The position numbers and the translations under genes were made by a program. 64,000 bases of DNA from QFOX01 sp044237845 (GTDB lineage Bacteria > Pseudomonadota > Alphaproteobacteria > Rickettsiales > UBA3002), in NCBI GenBank assembly GCA_044237845.1, contig JBIIEL010000001.1, positions 1-64,000 of the forward strand. Reading direction: 5' to 3'. This document shows, in pieces, positions 17,220 to 25,554 of this stretch; position 1 is the stretch's first letter; each line of letters opens with the position of its first letter. The notes below the pieces were generated by a model. It worked only from the letters and a program-made list of their open reading frames with translations. It was not told the origin of the DNA and did no database searches.

Positions 17220-17227
17220 TTTCTCCG

Positions 17228-17303
17228 CTGTCACCCCGGCTTCATGCCGGGGTCTGTGCCTCAAAGAAAAAATGCGGGGATGCCGTCATAAAGACGGCAT
17301 GAC
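17228..17303. repeat. Two REP-like palindromes
   Basis: CCCCGGCTTCATGCCGGGG (17233-17251) and ATGCCGTC...GACGGCAT (17280-17300), 30 nt apart. The same two cores are joined in the repeats at 59727-59864 and 62171-62334. The first may end the aroQ transcript. Confidence 0.65.
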
Positions 17304-17355
17304 AAATCCTTCTTCCATACCCCCAAAACCGCCATTTTGGCGCGTTAACCATAAA

Positions 17356-17401
17356 TCTTCACAAAACTGTCACACAAATCCGCCATTTTCTATGATAGGG
17401 T
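17356..17401 (+). promoter_or_regulatory. PHO-box-like promoter P2
   Basis: TCTTCAC (17356-17362), AAAA, CTGTCAC (17367-17373). A -10 candidate TAGGGT lies at 22 nt (17396-17401); TATGAT at 17391-17396 (17-nt spacer) is an alternative. The next gene begins at 17535, leaving a leader of about 130 nt. Confidence 0.6.
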
Positions 17402-17534
17402 AGAACTGTTCATTGGTTAATTTATGCATCCCGTATAAATTACACCCTTTGGATCCGTTTTAGAGCGGCTCTCTATACTTCCCTCTCACAAGGAGGCTAA
17501 AAACACGTTTTTTTAACCATTTAATAAAATAGAC

Positions 17535-17798
17535 ATGAAAAGTCAAAACAAAGGCTTAACAGCCTTCTTGGCGCTCCTTTTTGGAGCAACAACTTCTCTC
17601 GCCACTTACGCTTTCTCATCTGAAAGCGCGGAGGCGACATTCCTAAGAGAGATCCGGGAAATATTCTGGGGTCTTCTTTTAGGTGTAGGCTTCATCTGGT
17701 GGGGGCTCTTCGGTTCTTCTCGAAAAGAAGAATTGAGGCAGCTACAAGAAAAGCTGAGAAAGCTCGAGGCGGACTCAAAAAAGGAAGAAGAAAAATAA
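17535..17798 (+). CDS. Small membrane protein with a coiled-coil tail
   Basis: An 87-aa protein. Residues ~8-28 (LTAFLALLFGATTSLATYAF) could be a signal peptide or first helix; ~45-60 (IFWGLLLGVGFIWWGLFG) is a clear membrane span; residues 62-87 are a Lys/Glu heptad-like tail (RKEELRQLQEKLRKLE). Its unit is well bounded: PHO-box-like promoter P2 upstream, a ~130-nt leader with an AGGAGG motif about 45 nt before the ATG (too far to serve this start), and a strong terminator 25 nt after the stop. It is reminiscent of the similar unit at 58477-58850. The function is unknown. Confidence 0.65.
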   Translation: MKSQNKGLTAFLALLFGATTSLATYAFSSESAEATFLREIREIFWGLLLGVGFIWWGLFGSSRKEELRQLQEKLRKLEADSKKEEEK

Positions 17799-17822
17799 CT
17801 TCTAACTTTTGCCGCCACCTTA

Positions 17823-17869
17823 TGGTCAGGGAACGTTCTCGCAAGAGAACCAAACCTGACCATTTTTTT
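17823..17869 (+). terminator. Rho-independent terminator with nested hairpin
   Basis: Outer stem TGGTCAGG (17823-17830) / CCTGACCA (17855-17862), inner stem GTTCTC gcaa GAGAAC, then seven T. It ends the small membrane protein transcript. Confidence 0.9.
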
Positions 17870-17901
17870 ATCCGCGTGGCGGCTTGTGTGTACGCTACGA
17901 A

Positions 17902-17946
17902 TCTTCACAATATTGTCATATTTCCCGCCCCATTCGCTGCTAGAGT
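17902..17946 (+). promoter_or_regulatory. PHO-box-like promoter P3
   Basis: TCTTCAC (17902-17908), AATA, TTGTCAT (17913-17919), a 21-nt spacer and TAGAGT (17941-17946). It drives the short unit ending at 18177. Confidence 0.6.
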
Positions 17947-17950
17947 GGGG

Positions 17951-18177
17951 ATGTTCTTTCGTTATTGCCGTCTTTGTTTTTCAAAAACGTCAATGCGCTG
18001 AACTTTTCCGCCGCAGCTGCGCGTGGAATAAACCCGCAAGGGTCAACACTATGTATGATATTTCTCCTTATAACCGCCCTGCTGGCTTACTGGCGGCGGC
18101 GTAGAAATCGGCGGAGACGCCAAAACTAGCATCCATCGAAGGTTTCTTAAGGAACTCAAGATGGATGCTTTCTTTTT
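17951..18177 (+). ncRNA. Short transcription unit, candidate small RNA or peptide mRNA
   Basis: The segment is bounded by promoter P3 and the terminator at 18128-18177, giving a transcript of roughly 225 nt. It holds two tiny frames: 17951-18001 (16 codons, at or very near the transcription start) and 18051-18104 (MYDISPYNRPAGLLAAA, with AAGGG 8 nt ahead). Either could be a short peptide, or the unit may be a regulatory RNA. No larger gene fits. The call rests on the promoter-terminator pair; no RNA family is recognised. Confidence 0.5.
18128..18177 (+). terminator. Rho-independent terminator
   Basis: Stem AGCATCCATC (18128-18137) / GATGGATGCT (18160-18169), a small inner hairpin, then TTTCTTTTT. 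Confidence 0.85.
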
Positions 18178-18265
18178 ACTGTTTCTCTTTCTACCCAACG
18201 TTTGGCAGAGTAGGCCAGATGCTAAGCTGCTTTTTTCACCCCCCGCGAGCGGGGGACAAAAAGCC

Positions 18266-19465
18266 CTACAAACGTCCCGCCACCGCGTCGATGAACTGCT
18301 GCGTATTCACCCATTTCTGCGCGGTGCCGACCAGCAGCGCGAGATCCTTGGTCATCGTGCCGCTCTCGACCGTGTCGATCACCGCTTTTTCTAGCTTCTC
18401 ACAAAATGCATGCAACGGCACGTTGCCATCAAAATCCGCGCGGTATTTCAGCCCCGCCGTCCAGGCGAAAATGCTGGCGATGGGGTTGGTGGATGTTTCC
18501 TTGCCCGCCTGATGTTCGCGGTAATGGCGCGTCACGGTGCCGTGCGCAGCCTCGGTTTCCACCGTTTTGCCGTCCGGTGTCAGCAAAATGCTGGTCATGA
18601 GGCCGAGTGAGCCAAAGCCCTGCGCCACCACGTCGGACTGCACATCGCCGTCGTAGTTTTTGCACGCCCACACGAACCCGCCATTGCTCTTGATGGCGTA
18701 AGCCACAAGGTCGTCGATCAGGCGGTGCTCGTAGTACAGCTTCGCCGCCTCGAACTTCGCTTTGAACTCGGCGTCATACACGCGCTGGAAGATGTCCTTA
18801 AACCGCCCGTCATATTTTTTGAGGATGGTGTTTTTGGTGCTGAGCAGCACCGGATAATTCACGCTCAGGCCATAGTTAAAACACGCCCGCGCGAAGCCCT
18901 CGATCGAATCGTCGAGGTTATACATCGTAAGCGCTACGCCGCTGCCGGGGAATTTGAACACTTCGTGCTCGGTCGGTGCAGAACCATCGGCCGGAACGAA
19001 ACTCACGCGCAGCGTGCCGGGGCGGTCGATCACCATATCCGTCGCTCGGTATTGGTCGCCAAAGGCATGACGGCCAACGATGATGGGCTGCTCCCATCCG
19101 GGCACGTAGCGTGGCACGTTTTTGCAGATGATGGGCGCGCGGAAGATGGTGCCGTCGAGAATGTTGCGGATGGTGCCGTTGGGCGATTTCCACATTTGCT
19201 TGAGGTTGAATTCCTTCACCCGCGCTTCGTCGGGGGTGATGGTCGCGCATTTGATGCCAACGCCATACTGCTTGATGGCATTCGCCGCATCGACGGTGAT
19301 TTTGTCGTCCGTCGCGTCGCGGCTTTCGATGCCGAGGTCGAAATATTTCAGGTCAATTTCAAGAAACGGCAGGATGAGTTTTTCCTTAATCATCGCCCAG
19401 ATGATGCGGGTCATTTCGTCGCCGTCGAGTTCCACCACCGGGGTGGTCACTTTAATTTTCGCCAT
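18266..19465 (-). CDS. icd: NADP-dependent isocitrate dehydrogenase
   Basis: This 399-aa protein belongs to the homodimeric eukaryote-like (type II) NADP-IDH subfamily. It oxidatively decarboxylates isocitrate to 2-oxoglutarate. It has VVELDGDEMTRIIW at the start, the SPNGTIRNILDGTIFRAPI substrate loop, GRHAFGDQYRATD, and the coenzyme segment EAAHGTVTRHYREHQAGKETSTNPIASIFAW near residue 310. Its length is normal. ATG 19465 has a weak purine-rich site. It stands alone, away from the other TCA genes at 33-43 kb. A GC-rich palindrome lies 15-40 nt after the stop (18225-18257). Confidence 0.97.
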   Translation of the reverse strand: MAKIKVTTPVVELDGDEMTRIIWAMIKEKLILPFLEIDLKYFDLGIESRDATDDKITVDAANAIKQYGVGIKCATITPDEARVKEFNLKQMWKSPNGTIRNILDGTIFRAPIICKNVPRYVPGWEQPIIVGRHAFGDQYRATDMVIDRPGTLRVSFVPADGSAPTEHEVFKFPGSGVALTMYNLDDSIEGFARACFNYGLSVNYPVLLSTKNTILKKYDGRFKDIFQRVYDAEFKAKFEAAKLYYEHRLIDDLVAYAIKSNGGFVWACKNYDGDVQSDVVAQGFGSLGLMTSILLTPDGKTVETEAAHGTVTRHYREHQAGKETSTNPIASIFAWTAGLKYRADFDGNVPLHAFCEKLEKAVIDTVESGTMTKDLALLVGTAQKWVNTQQFIDAVAGRL

Positions 19466-19587
19466 GATGTGCTCCGTTGTTTCTTTCTAGCTAGCAGAGC
19501 CGTAACGGGGCGCAAGTACCTTCTCACTACTTGCACATGGCCGCGACTTTCCTTATAAGCACGGCAAAACAACCATTGGTAAGCATC

Positions 19588-20355
19588 ATGGAAACACCTA
19601 CCCCCACCCCTTCCGCCGCGCCCACATCCAAACAAAAACTGCGCCCGCTTATCCTCATTTTCGCGGGACTGATTGCCGTTGGCACCTATGTGGTATCAAA
19701 CAGTCCCGGCGATACGGTAAACGAGGCGGTGAAAACGCCGTATATGCCTGCCGCGCCGTCGAAGGAAGATGTCGCCGCGCAGATGGGCTTCATCGTCAAA
19801 CATTTTGGCGGAGAATCTACGAATGCCGCGCATCGTGCACTGGTCAGCCGCGTGGGCGAGGCCATCGCCAGCAAAAGTGAGGCGAAAGACAGTGGGAAGA
19901 AATTCAGCTACACTGTGTTAGCCGAGCCGGACGTGATCAACAGCTTCGCCCTGCCGACTGGCGAAATTTACGTCACCACCGCGCTGGTGAATCGTATGCA
20001 CACGGAAGGCGAGCTAGCCGCCGCGCTCGCCGGTGCCACAGCCCATGCACTTGCGGGTCACCGCATGCAGCCCGCCGCACCAACCGGCGAATATACCGAG
20101 CAGGCGAGCGTGCTCACCTTCACCACCGAGCAGGAAACCGCAGCCGATGCGCGGGCGCTCAAAATGATGGCGGATGCAGGCTATACGCCAGAAGCCATGC
20201 TCAGTATGTTTGCCATCCTCACCGAGGCCTATAAAGCGGGCGCCAACGTGCAGTTCTTCGCCACCCACCCCAGCGCCGACTGGCGGCTTTCCACCATCGA
20301 AAAGGGCATCAAAACGCTCTATCCTGAGGGTGTTCCGGCGGTGCTGAGTAAATAA
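19588..20355 (+). CDS. Membrane-anchored M48 peptidase homologue lacking the HExxH motif
   Basis: The 255-aa protein has a short cytoplasmic N-terminus, one membrane helix (LRPLILIFAGLIAVGTYVVS, residues 18-37) and a periplasmic domain with M48 landmarks: LAEPDVINSFALPTGEIYVTTALVNRM, ELAAALAGATAHALAGH, and the downstream EQETAADARALKMMADAGYTPEAM with the third-ligand Glu. In active enzymes the helix reads A-HE-xx-H; here it is G149-A150-T-A-H153, so one zinc His and the catalytic Glu are gone. It is therefore probably not a protease and may act as a chaperone or scaffold. ATG 19588 matches the predicted topology; earlier in-frame codons exist. Confidence 0.8.
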   Translation: METPTPTPSAAPTSKQKLRPLILIFAGLIAVGTYVVSNSPGDTVNEAVKTPYMPAAPSKEDVAAQMGFIVKHFGGESTNAAHRALVSRVGEAIASKSEAKDSGKKFSYTVLAEPDVINSFALPTGEIYVTTALVNRMHTEGELAAALAGATAHALAGHRMQPAAPTGEYTEQASVLTFTTEQETAADARALKMMADAGYTPEAMLSMFAILTEAYKAGANVQFFATHPSADWRLSTIEKGIKTLYPEGVPAVLSK

Positions 20356-20362
20356 TATTTGG

Positions 20363-20424
20363 CTGATGGGGGTATCACCCCCAAACCCCCTCCCTTCGGG
20401 CTCGCCATGGGAGGCTACGCACGA
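20363..20424 (-). repeat. Palindromic repeat family, copy A
   Basis: Read on the minus strand it has GCGTAGCCTCCCATGG, GCGAGCCCGAAGG, GAGGGGG and the closing hairpin GGGGGTGATACCCCC. It lies 8 nt after the M48-like stop. Confidence 0.8.
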
Positions 20425-20470
20425 CACGAATTTCTATAGAGCTGATGGCTTTGCCGCTTTAGACTTGCCG

Positions 20471-20494
20471 TCATCCCCGCGAAGGCGGGGATCC
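20471..20494. repeat. REP-like palindrome
   Basis: ATCCCCGCGAAGGCGGGGAT hairpin (20473-20492). A variant pair occurs at 52549-52612. It lies 30 nt after the stop of the minus-strand phzF-like gene and may stabilise its mRNA end. Confidence 0.6.
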
Positions 20495-20522
20495 AGCTTC
20501 TAGGAACATTGCCACCTTCACA

Positions 20523-21317
20523 CTAAATAAAGCACTCCGCTTCCATGAACAGCCGTGCGCTGCCGGAGATTTTGACGCGCTCGCCATGCAGTTCACAGAT
20601 GAGCTTACCGCCACGCTTCGAGAGCTGTTCGGCGGTGAGGCGCGATTTGCCGAGGCGTCGTGACCAATAGGGTGTCAGCACGCAATGCGCCGAACCGGTG
20701 ACGGGGTCTTCATCGATGCCAAGTTTGGGGAAGAACGCGCGCGATACAAAATCGACGCCGCTGCCGGCATCGCCCGGCGCGGTGACGAGAATGCCTCGAC
20801 CCTCGAGAATGCCAAGCTCGCCGAAATCGGGGGCAAGTGCGGCGAGTTGCGCCTTGCTTTCCAGCACCACCAACCAATCCTGCGACTGATAGATCTCGCG
20901 GCTTACCACGCCAAGTGCGCGGGTGAGGCCAGTATGTTGCGGAATTTTTTCATATCCCCATGCCGGAAAATCAAGCGTGAAAAGATCACCCTCGCGCGCC
21001 ACGGTGAGGGTGCCGGAGCGGCTGGCAAAGCGCAACATGTCGCCCGCAAAACCGAGCTTGGTGAAAATGATAAACGCCGCCGCGAGGGTTGCGTGGCCAC
21101 ACAAATCCACCTCATCCAACGGCGTGAACCAGCGCAGATGGTAATCATGCTCGCCATCGTCCACAGGCACAAAAAACGCGGTTTCGGAAAGATTATTCTC
21201 CTCAGCGATCTGCTGCATCAGCGCGTCTGGCAGCCACGCCTCGAGCGGCATCACCGCCGCCGGATTGCCGCCAAATACATGATCGGTAAATGCATCGACC
21301 TGATACAGTTTTTTCAT
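20523..21317 (-). CDS. PhzF-family isomerase
   Basis: The 264-aa protein has the diaminopimelate-epimerase fold of PhzF/YddE. It contains YQVDAFTDHVFGGNPAAV, the catalytic Glu in ENNLSETAFFV, TPLDEVDLCGHATLAAA, and RAFFPKLGIDEDPVTGSAHC with the second-lobe signature. The family acts on small hydroxy or amino acids; the substrate here is not known. I chose ATG 21317, which has GAGAGGG just ahead and starts the family N-terminus; an in-frame codon at 21329 is possible. It is a single gene next to tRNA-Arg. Confidence 0.9.
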   Translation of the reverse strand: MKKLYQVDAFTDHVFGGNPAAVMPLEAWLPDALMQQIAEENNLSETAFFVPVDDGEHDYHLRWFTPLDEVDLCGHATLAAAFIIFTKLGFAGDMLRFASRSGTLTVAREGDLFTLDFPAWGYEKIPQHTGLTRALGVVSREIYQSQDWLVVLESKAQLAALAPDFGELGILEGRGILVTAPGDAGSGVDFVSRAFFPKLGIDEDPVTGSAHCVLTPYWSRRLGKSRLTAEQLSKRGGKLICELHGERVKISGSARLFMEAECFI

Positions 21318-21371
21318 TGCCCTCTCCATTTCCCACTGGCTGCGCCACGCATAGCCCGCTAGGGTGAAGCG

Positions 21372-21448
21372 TGGTGGTCCCGACGTGATTCGAACACGTG
21401 GCCTAGCGTTTAGGAAACGCTCGCTCTATCCAGCTGAGCTACGGGACC
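21372..21448 (-). tRNA. tRNA-Arg (anticodon CCT)
   Basis: A 77-nt cloverleaf on the minus strand. The acceptor stem is GGTCCCG / CGGGACC, discriminator A, and the CCA end is encoded. The D-arm has AGCTCAGCTGGATAGAGC. The anticodon stem AGCGT / ACGCT holds loop TTCCTAA, so the anticodon is CCT. The T-arm is CGTGTTCGAATCACG. Confidence 0.97.
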
Positions 21449-21571
21449 GTTTTATTCACCTGATTTTACATCACATCGAACGGCGCGGCGCATCTAAAAT
21501 TCTCCGCGCAAATAACCATAGACAAGGCTTTCTGTACACCGTAAAAATACGCCGCAAAATAAGGATATCGT

Positions 21572-22753
21572 ATGTCTTCCGACCCTATCGTTATCGTCAG
21601 TTATGCGCGCACGCCGATGGGCGGGTTTCAGGGCGATTTCAGCGCATTGTCGGCACCGCAGCTTGGCAGCGTAGCCATCAAGGCGGCGGTCGAACGTGCG
21701 GGCATTGCCGCAGAGGTAATCGACGAAGTCATCATGGGTTGCGTGCTTCCCGCCGGTCAGGGGCAAGCGCCAGCACGTCAGGCATCGCTCGGTGCCGGGC
21801 TACCGCAAGCGGCGGGGGCGACGACCATCAATAAAATGTGCGGCTCAGGCATGCGTGCAGTGATGATGGCGCATGATCAGATCGCGGCCGGCAGCAGCAA
21901 CATCATGGTCGCGGGTGGTATGGAGAGCATGACCAACGCGCCCTATTTGCTGCCCAAAGCGCGCGCAGGGTTGCGCATGGGGCACGGCGAAATCAAAGAC
22001 CATATGTTCCTCGACGGGCTGGAAGACGCCTATACCAAAGGCGTGCTGATGGGCGTGTTCGCGGATAAATGCGCCGCACATTTTGGCTTCACCCGCGCGC
22101 AGCAGGACGATTTCGCCATCGCCTCGCTCACCCGCGCGCAGAATGCGATTAAGAACGGCTATTTCGTGAAAGAAATTGCGGCGGTGGAAGTCACCTCACG
22201 CAAAGGCACGGAAACCATTACGATCGATGAACAGCCCGGCAAAGCCAGCGCGGAGAAAATCCCCACCCTCAAACCCGCCTTCACGAAGGACGGCACCGTC
22301 ACCGCTGCAAACGCCAGTTCCATTTCGGATGGGGCGGCGGCGCTGGTGCTGATGCGTCGTAGTGAGGCAGAAAAGCGCGGGCTCACGCCGCTGGCAACCA
22401 TCGCTGCGCATGCCACCCATGCCCACGCGCCGGAATGGTTCTCGACCGCACCCGCTGGCAGCATCAACGCCGTGCTCACAAAAACCGGATGGGATATCAA
22501 AACGGTCGATCTGTTCGAGATCAACGAGGCCTTCGCGGTGGTGACGCTGGCCGCGATGCATGAACTTTCGCTGCCGCACGAGAAGGTGAATATCCATGGC
22601 GGCGCCTGCGCGCTCGGCCACCCGATCGGCGCGTCGGGCGCGCGCATTTTGGCAACGCTGCTTTCGGCAATGGAGCGGCTTGATGTAAAACGCGGCATCG
22701 CCAGCCTGTGCATCGGCGGTGGCGAGGCAACCGCCGTGGCGCTGGAGAGGTAA
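21572..22753 (+). CDS. Acetyl-CoA acetyltransferase (thiolase)
   Basis: The 393-aa enzyme has the two thiolase halves with all catalytic parts: the nucleophilic Cys in INKMCGSGMRAV (about residue 90), EINEAFAVV, the His in GGACALGHPIGASGARI, and the second Cys in LCIGGGEATA. It is closest in look to mitochondrial ACAT1-type biosynthetic/degradative thiolases. In this cluster it would split 2-methylacetoacetyl-CoA into acetyl-CoA and propionyl-CoA, feeding prpBCD. An acetoacetyl-CoA role (PHB or ketone metabolism) is possible too. It opens the six-gene unit. Confidence 0.93.
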   Translation: MSSDPIVIVSYARTPMGGFQGDFSALSAPQLGSVAIKAAVERAGIAAEVIDEVIMGCVLPAGQGQAPARQASLGAGLPQAAGATTINKMCGSGMRAVMMAHDQIAAGSSNIMVAGGMESMTNAPYLLPKARAGLRMGHGEIKDHMFLDGLEDAYTKGVLMGVFADKCAAHFGFTRAQQDDFAIASLTRAQNAIKNGYFVKEIAAVEVTSRKGTETITIDEQPGKASAEKIPTLKPAFTKDGTVTAANASSISDGAAALVLMRRSEAEKRGLTPLATIAAHATHAHAPEWFSTAPAGSINAVLTKTGWDIKTVDLFEINEAFAVVTLAAMHELSLPHEKVNIHGGACALGHPIGASGARILATLLSAMERLDVKRGIASLCIGGGEATAVALER

Positions 22754-22757
22754 TCTC

Positions 22758-23906
22758 ATGCAGCTCACCGACGAACAATGCATGATCCGCGACATGACGC
22801 GCAGTTTCGCGCGCGAGCAATTGCGCCCCGGTGCCGCCGAGCGCGACCGCACAGGGGAGTTCCCGCGCACGCATATCGGCGCGATGGGTAAGCTGGGGCT
22901 GATGGGCATGCTGGTGCCGGAAAATTACGGTGGCGCGGCAACCAATTATGTGTCGCTAGCGCTGGCGATTGCTGAAATCGCGGCGGAAGATGCAGGCTGC
23001 TCCACCGTGATGAGTGTGCAGAACTCGCTCATTTGTGCCGCGCTGCTGAATTTTGGCACGGACGCACAGAAGCAGCAATTCCTCGCCCCCTGCGCCCGCG
23101 GCGAAATGATCGGCGCCTTTGCGCTCACCGAACCGCATGCCGGGTCAGACGCGTCGGCGCTCACCACCACCGCACGAAAAGACGGTAGCGCGTATGTGCT
23201 CAGTGGCGTGAAGCAATTCATCACCTCTGGCAAGCATGGCGATATTGCAATCGTGTTTGCCGTCACCGACAAAGCGGCAGGTAAAGCAGGAATTTCTGCG
23301 TTTCTGGTTCCCACGAACACACCCGGCTACAGCGTCGTCAGCGTCGAACATAAAATGGGGCAGCATTCGTCCGACACCGCACAAATCGCGTTCGAAAATC
23401 TGTGCATCCCCGCCGAAAATCTGCTCGGCCGCGAAGGCGAAGGCTATAAAATCGCCCTCGCCAATCTCGAAGGCGGGCGCATCGGCATTGCCGCGCAGGC
23501 GCTTGGCCTCGCGCAGGCAGCGTATGACCTCGCGCTGGCCTACGCGAAGGAGCGCACCAGCTTCGGCAAGCCCATTCTCCAGCATCAGGCCGTGGGATTT
23601 CGCCTCGCGGATATGGCGATGGAGCTGAAAGCATCGCGGTTGATGGTGCTGCATGCCGCCACGCTGCGCGACCTTGGCAAGCCCTGTCTTGCTGAGGCAT
23701 GTATGGCGAAACTCTACGCCTCGGAAGCGGCGGAGCGCATCGCCCGCCACGCCATTCAGGTGCATGGCGGCTATGGCTATGTGGCTGACTACCATGTCGA
23801 GCGTATTTATCGCGACCTGCGCGTCTGCAGCATTTATGAAGGCACCAGCGACATCCAGCGTCTGGTGATTGCCAAAGAAATTGAGAAGGGCCACTATGAA
23901 AATTGA
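22758..23906 (+). CDS. Acyl-CoA dehydrogenase
   Basis: The 382-aa flavoprotein begins MQLTDEQCMIRDMTRSFA, has the FAD/substrate motif FALTEPHAGSDASAL, the RIGIAAQALGLAQAAYDLALAYAKER helix and the end ...QVHGGYGYVADYHVERIYRDLRVCSIYEGTSDIQ, in which Glu of YEGT is the catalytic base. The position of that Glu fits short/branched-chain members. The neighbours suggest 2-methylbutyryl-CoA or isobutyryl-CoA as substrate. It starts 4 nt after the thiolase stop and overlaps the next gene by 11 nt. Confidence 0.92.
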   Translation: MQLTDEQCMIRDMTRSFAREQLRPGAAERDRTGEFPRTHIGAMGKLGLMGMLVPENYGGAATNYVSLALAIAEIAAEDAGCSTVMSVQNSLICAALLNFGTDAQKQQFLAPCARGEMIGAFALTEPHAGSDASALTTTARKDGSAYVLSGVKQFITSGKHGDIAIVFAVTDKAAGKAGISAFLVPTNTPGYSVVSVEHKMGQHSSDTAQIAFENLCIPAENLLGREGEGYKIALANLEGGRIGIAAQALGLAQAAYDLALAYAKERTSFGKPILQHQAVGFRLADMAMELKASRLMVLHAATLRDLGKPCLAEACMAKLYASEAAERIARHAIQVHGGYGYVADYHVERIYRDLRVCSIYEGTSDIQRLVIAKEIEKGHYEN

Positions 23907-24663
23907 TTCGACGGTTTCCGCGCTCGTCACCGGTGCCGGTAGCGGTATGGGTGCCGCCGCCGCGCGCGCGCTGGCTGCAGCGGGCGCTAAAGTCACGCTG
24001 GTGGATATTCATCTCGATGCCGCAAAAACCCTCGCGGCGGAGATTGGCGGCATCGCCTGCGCGGCGGATATTACCAATGAAGCGAGCATGCAGGCGGCAT
24101 TTGCCGAAGCGGCGAAAGCGCATGGCCCTGTGCGTGTGGTCATCCATTGCGCGGGCATTCTTATCGCCAAGCGTATTCTCGGCAAAGACGGCCCGGCGGG
24201 TCTCGACCATTTCGCCAAAATCATGCAGGTCAACCTGCTCGGCACGTTTAACGTGCTGCGTCTGGCCTCCGCCACCATGTCACCGCTCGATCCGGTCACA
24301 AAATCCGGTGAGCGCGGGGTGATCATCAACGTTGCCTCCATCGCTGCGTTCGAGGGGCAAATCGGCCAGGCCGCCTACGCCGCATCAAAGGGCGGCGTGG
24401 TCGCGATGACGCTGCCCGCCGCGCGCGAACTCGCCCGCTTTGGCATCCGCGTCATGGCCGTTGCGCCCGGCGCCGTATCCACCCCGATGATCGGCGAAAT
24501 CTCGCAAGAAGCGCAGGATTCTATCGCCGCGACCATTCCCTTCCCCGCGCGCTTTGCGCAGCCGGAAGAATTCGCGTCGCTCGCGCTGCACATCATCGAA
24601 AACGAAATGCTCAACGGCAGCATCATCCGTCTGGATGGTGCGGCACGCCTCGCTGCGAAATAG
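23896..24663 (+). CDS. SDR-family 3-hydroxyacyl-CoA dehydrogenase (HSD17B10-like)
   Basis: The 255-aa protein has the SDR Rossmann motif TGAGSGMG, the NAD-specific Asp in VDIHLD, HCAGI, the Ser of NVASIAAFEGQIGQ, the Tyr-x3-Lys site AYAASKGG and VAPGAVSTPM. The overall pattern (an IAKRILGKDGP insert, ERGVIINVASIAAFEGQ) is that of HSD10, the 2-methyl-3-hydroxybutyryl-CoA dehydrogenase of isoleucine breakdown. That role matches its place between an acyl-CoA dehydrogenase, a thiolase and prpB. Confidence 0.88.
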   Translation: MKIDSTVSALVTGAGSGMGAAAARALAAAGAKVTLVDIHLDAAKTLAAEIGGIACAADITNEASMQAAFAEAAKAHGPVRVVIHCAGILIAKRILGKDGPAGLDHFAKIMQVNLLGTFNVLRLASATMSPLDPVTKSGERGVIINVASIAAFEGQIGQAAYAASKGGVVAMTLPAARELARFGIRVMAVAPGAVSTPMIGEISQEAQDSIAATIPFPARFAQPEEFASLALHIIENEMLNGSIIRLDGAARLAAK

Positions 24664-24672
24664 GAGTACTGC

Positions 24673-25554
24673 ATGACCGAGCCCACCCCCGGCACCCGCT
24701 TCCGCAACGCCGTCGCGGCTGAAAAACCGCTACAACTGCCCGGCGCAATCAACGCCTATTGCGCGATGATGGCCGAGCGCGTGGGTTACAAGGCGCTCTA
24801 TCTTTCCGGCGCGGGTGTCGCTAATGCCTCGCACGGGCTGCCGGATCTTGGCATCACCACTTTGCAGGACACGGTGGAGGACGCGCGGCGCATCACCGCA
24901 GCGACCGAGTTGCCACTGCTTGCGGATATTGATGTGGGCGGCGGCGGCGCCTTCACCATCGCCCGCACCATTCGCGAAATGATCCGCGCGGGCGTCGCGG
25001 CGGTGCATATCGAGGACCAGATTCTGCAAAAGCGCTGCGGCCATCGCCCCAACAAGGAAATCGTCTCGACCGAGGAAATGCAGGACCGCATCAAAGCGGC
25101 GACGGATGCACGCACGGACGAAAGCTTCGTCCTCATGGCACGCACGGATGCGCTGGCCTCTGAGGGGTTGGACGGCGCCATCGCGCGCGCTTGCGCGTAT
25201 GTTGAGGCTGGTGCGGACATGATCTTCGCCGAGGCGATGACCGACATCACCCATTACCGAAAATTCAAGGACGCGGTGAAAGTGCCGCTGCTTGCCAACA
25301 TCACCGAGTTCGGCAAAACCCCGCTTTATACCAGCGACGAGCTCGCCGCGGTCGGTGTCGATATCGCGCTCTATCCGCTCAGCGCCTTCCGCGCGATGAA
25401 CAAAGCTGCGCTCACCGTCTATGAATCCATTCGTCGCGAGGGGCACCAGAAAAATATGGTGGCCGCAATGCAGACGCGTGAAGAGCTTTATGCCATGCTG
25501 AATTACCATGCCTACGAACAAAAACTCGATGCTTTATTTGGAGAAAAGAAATGA
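24673..25554 (+). CDS. prpB: 2-methylisocitrate lyase
   Basis: The 293-aa enzyme splits 2-methylisocitrate into pyruvate and succinate. It shows the PEP mutase/ICL superfamily signs: LYLSGAGVANASHGLPDLG, LLADIDVGGGGA with the metal Asp, HIEDQ, and the active-site K-R-C-G-H of KRCGHRPNKEIVS. The closing FGKTPLYTSDELAAVGVDIALYPLSAFRAMNKAA is typical of PrpB and differs from isocitrate lyase. It is followed by prpC with an ATGA overlap. Confidence 0.95.
   Translation: MTEPTPGTRFRNAVAAEKPLQLPGAINAYCAMMAERVGYKALYLSGAGVANASHGLPDLGITTLQDTVEDARRITAATELPLLADIDVGGGGAFTIARTIREMIRAGVAAVHIEDQILQKRCGHRPNKEIVSTEEMQDRIKAATDARTDESFVLMARTDALASEGLDGAIARACAYVEAGADMIFAEAMTDITHYRKFKDAVKVPLLANITEFGKTPLYTSDELAAVGVDIALYPLSAFRAMNKAALTVYESIRREGHQKNMVAAMQTREELYAMLNYHAYEQKLDALFGEKK

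Noticed and set aside
17493..17530. CtrA site before the 17535 gene
   Set aside because: The two TTAA halves are separated by 4 nt, not 7.
18225..18257. GC-rich palindrome considered as the icd terminator
   Set aside because: The sequences following the stem are A-rich on both strands, not T-rich, so it does not have the form of a rho-independent terminator. It could be a REP element.
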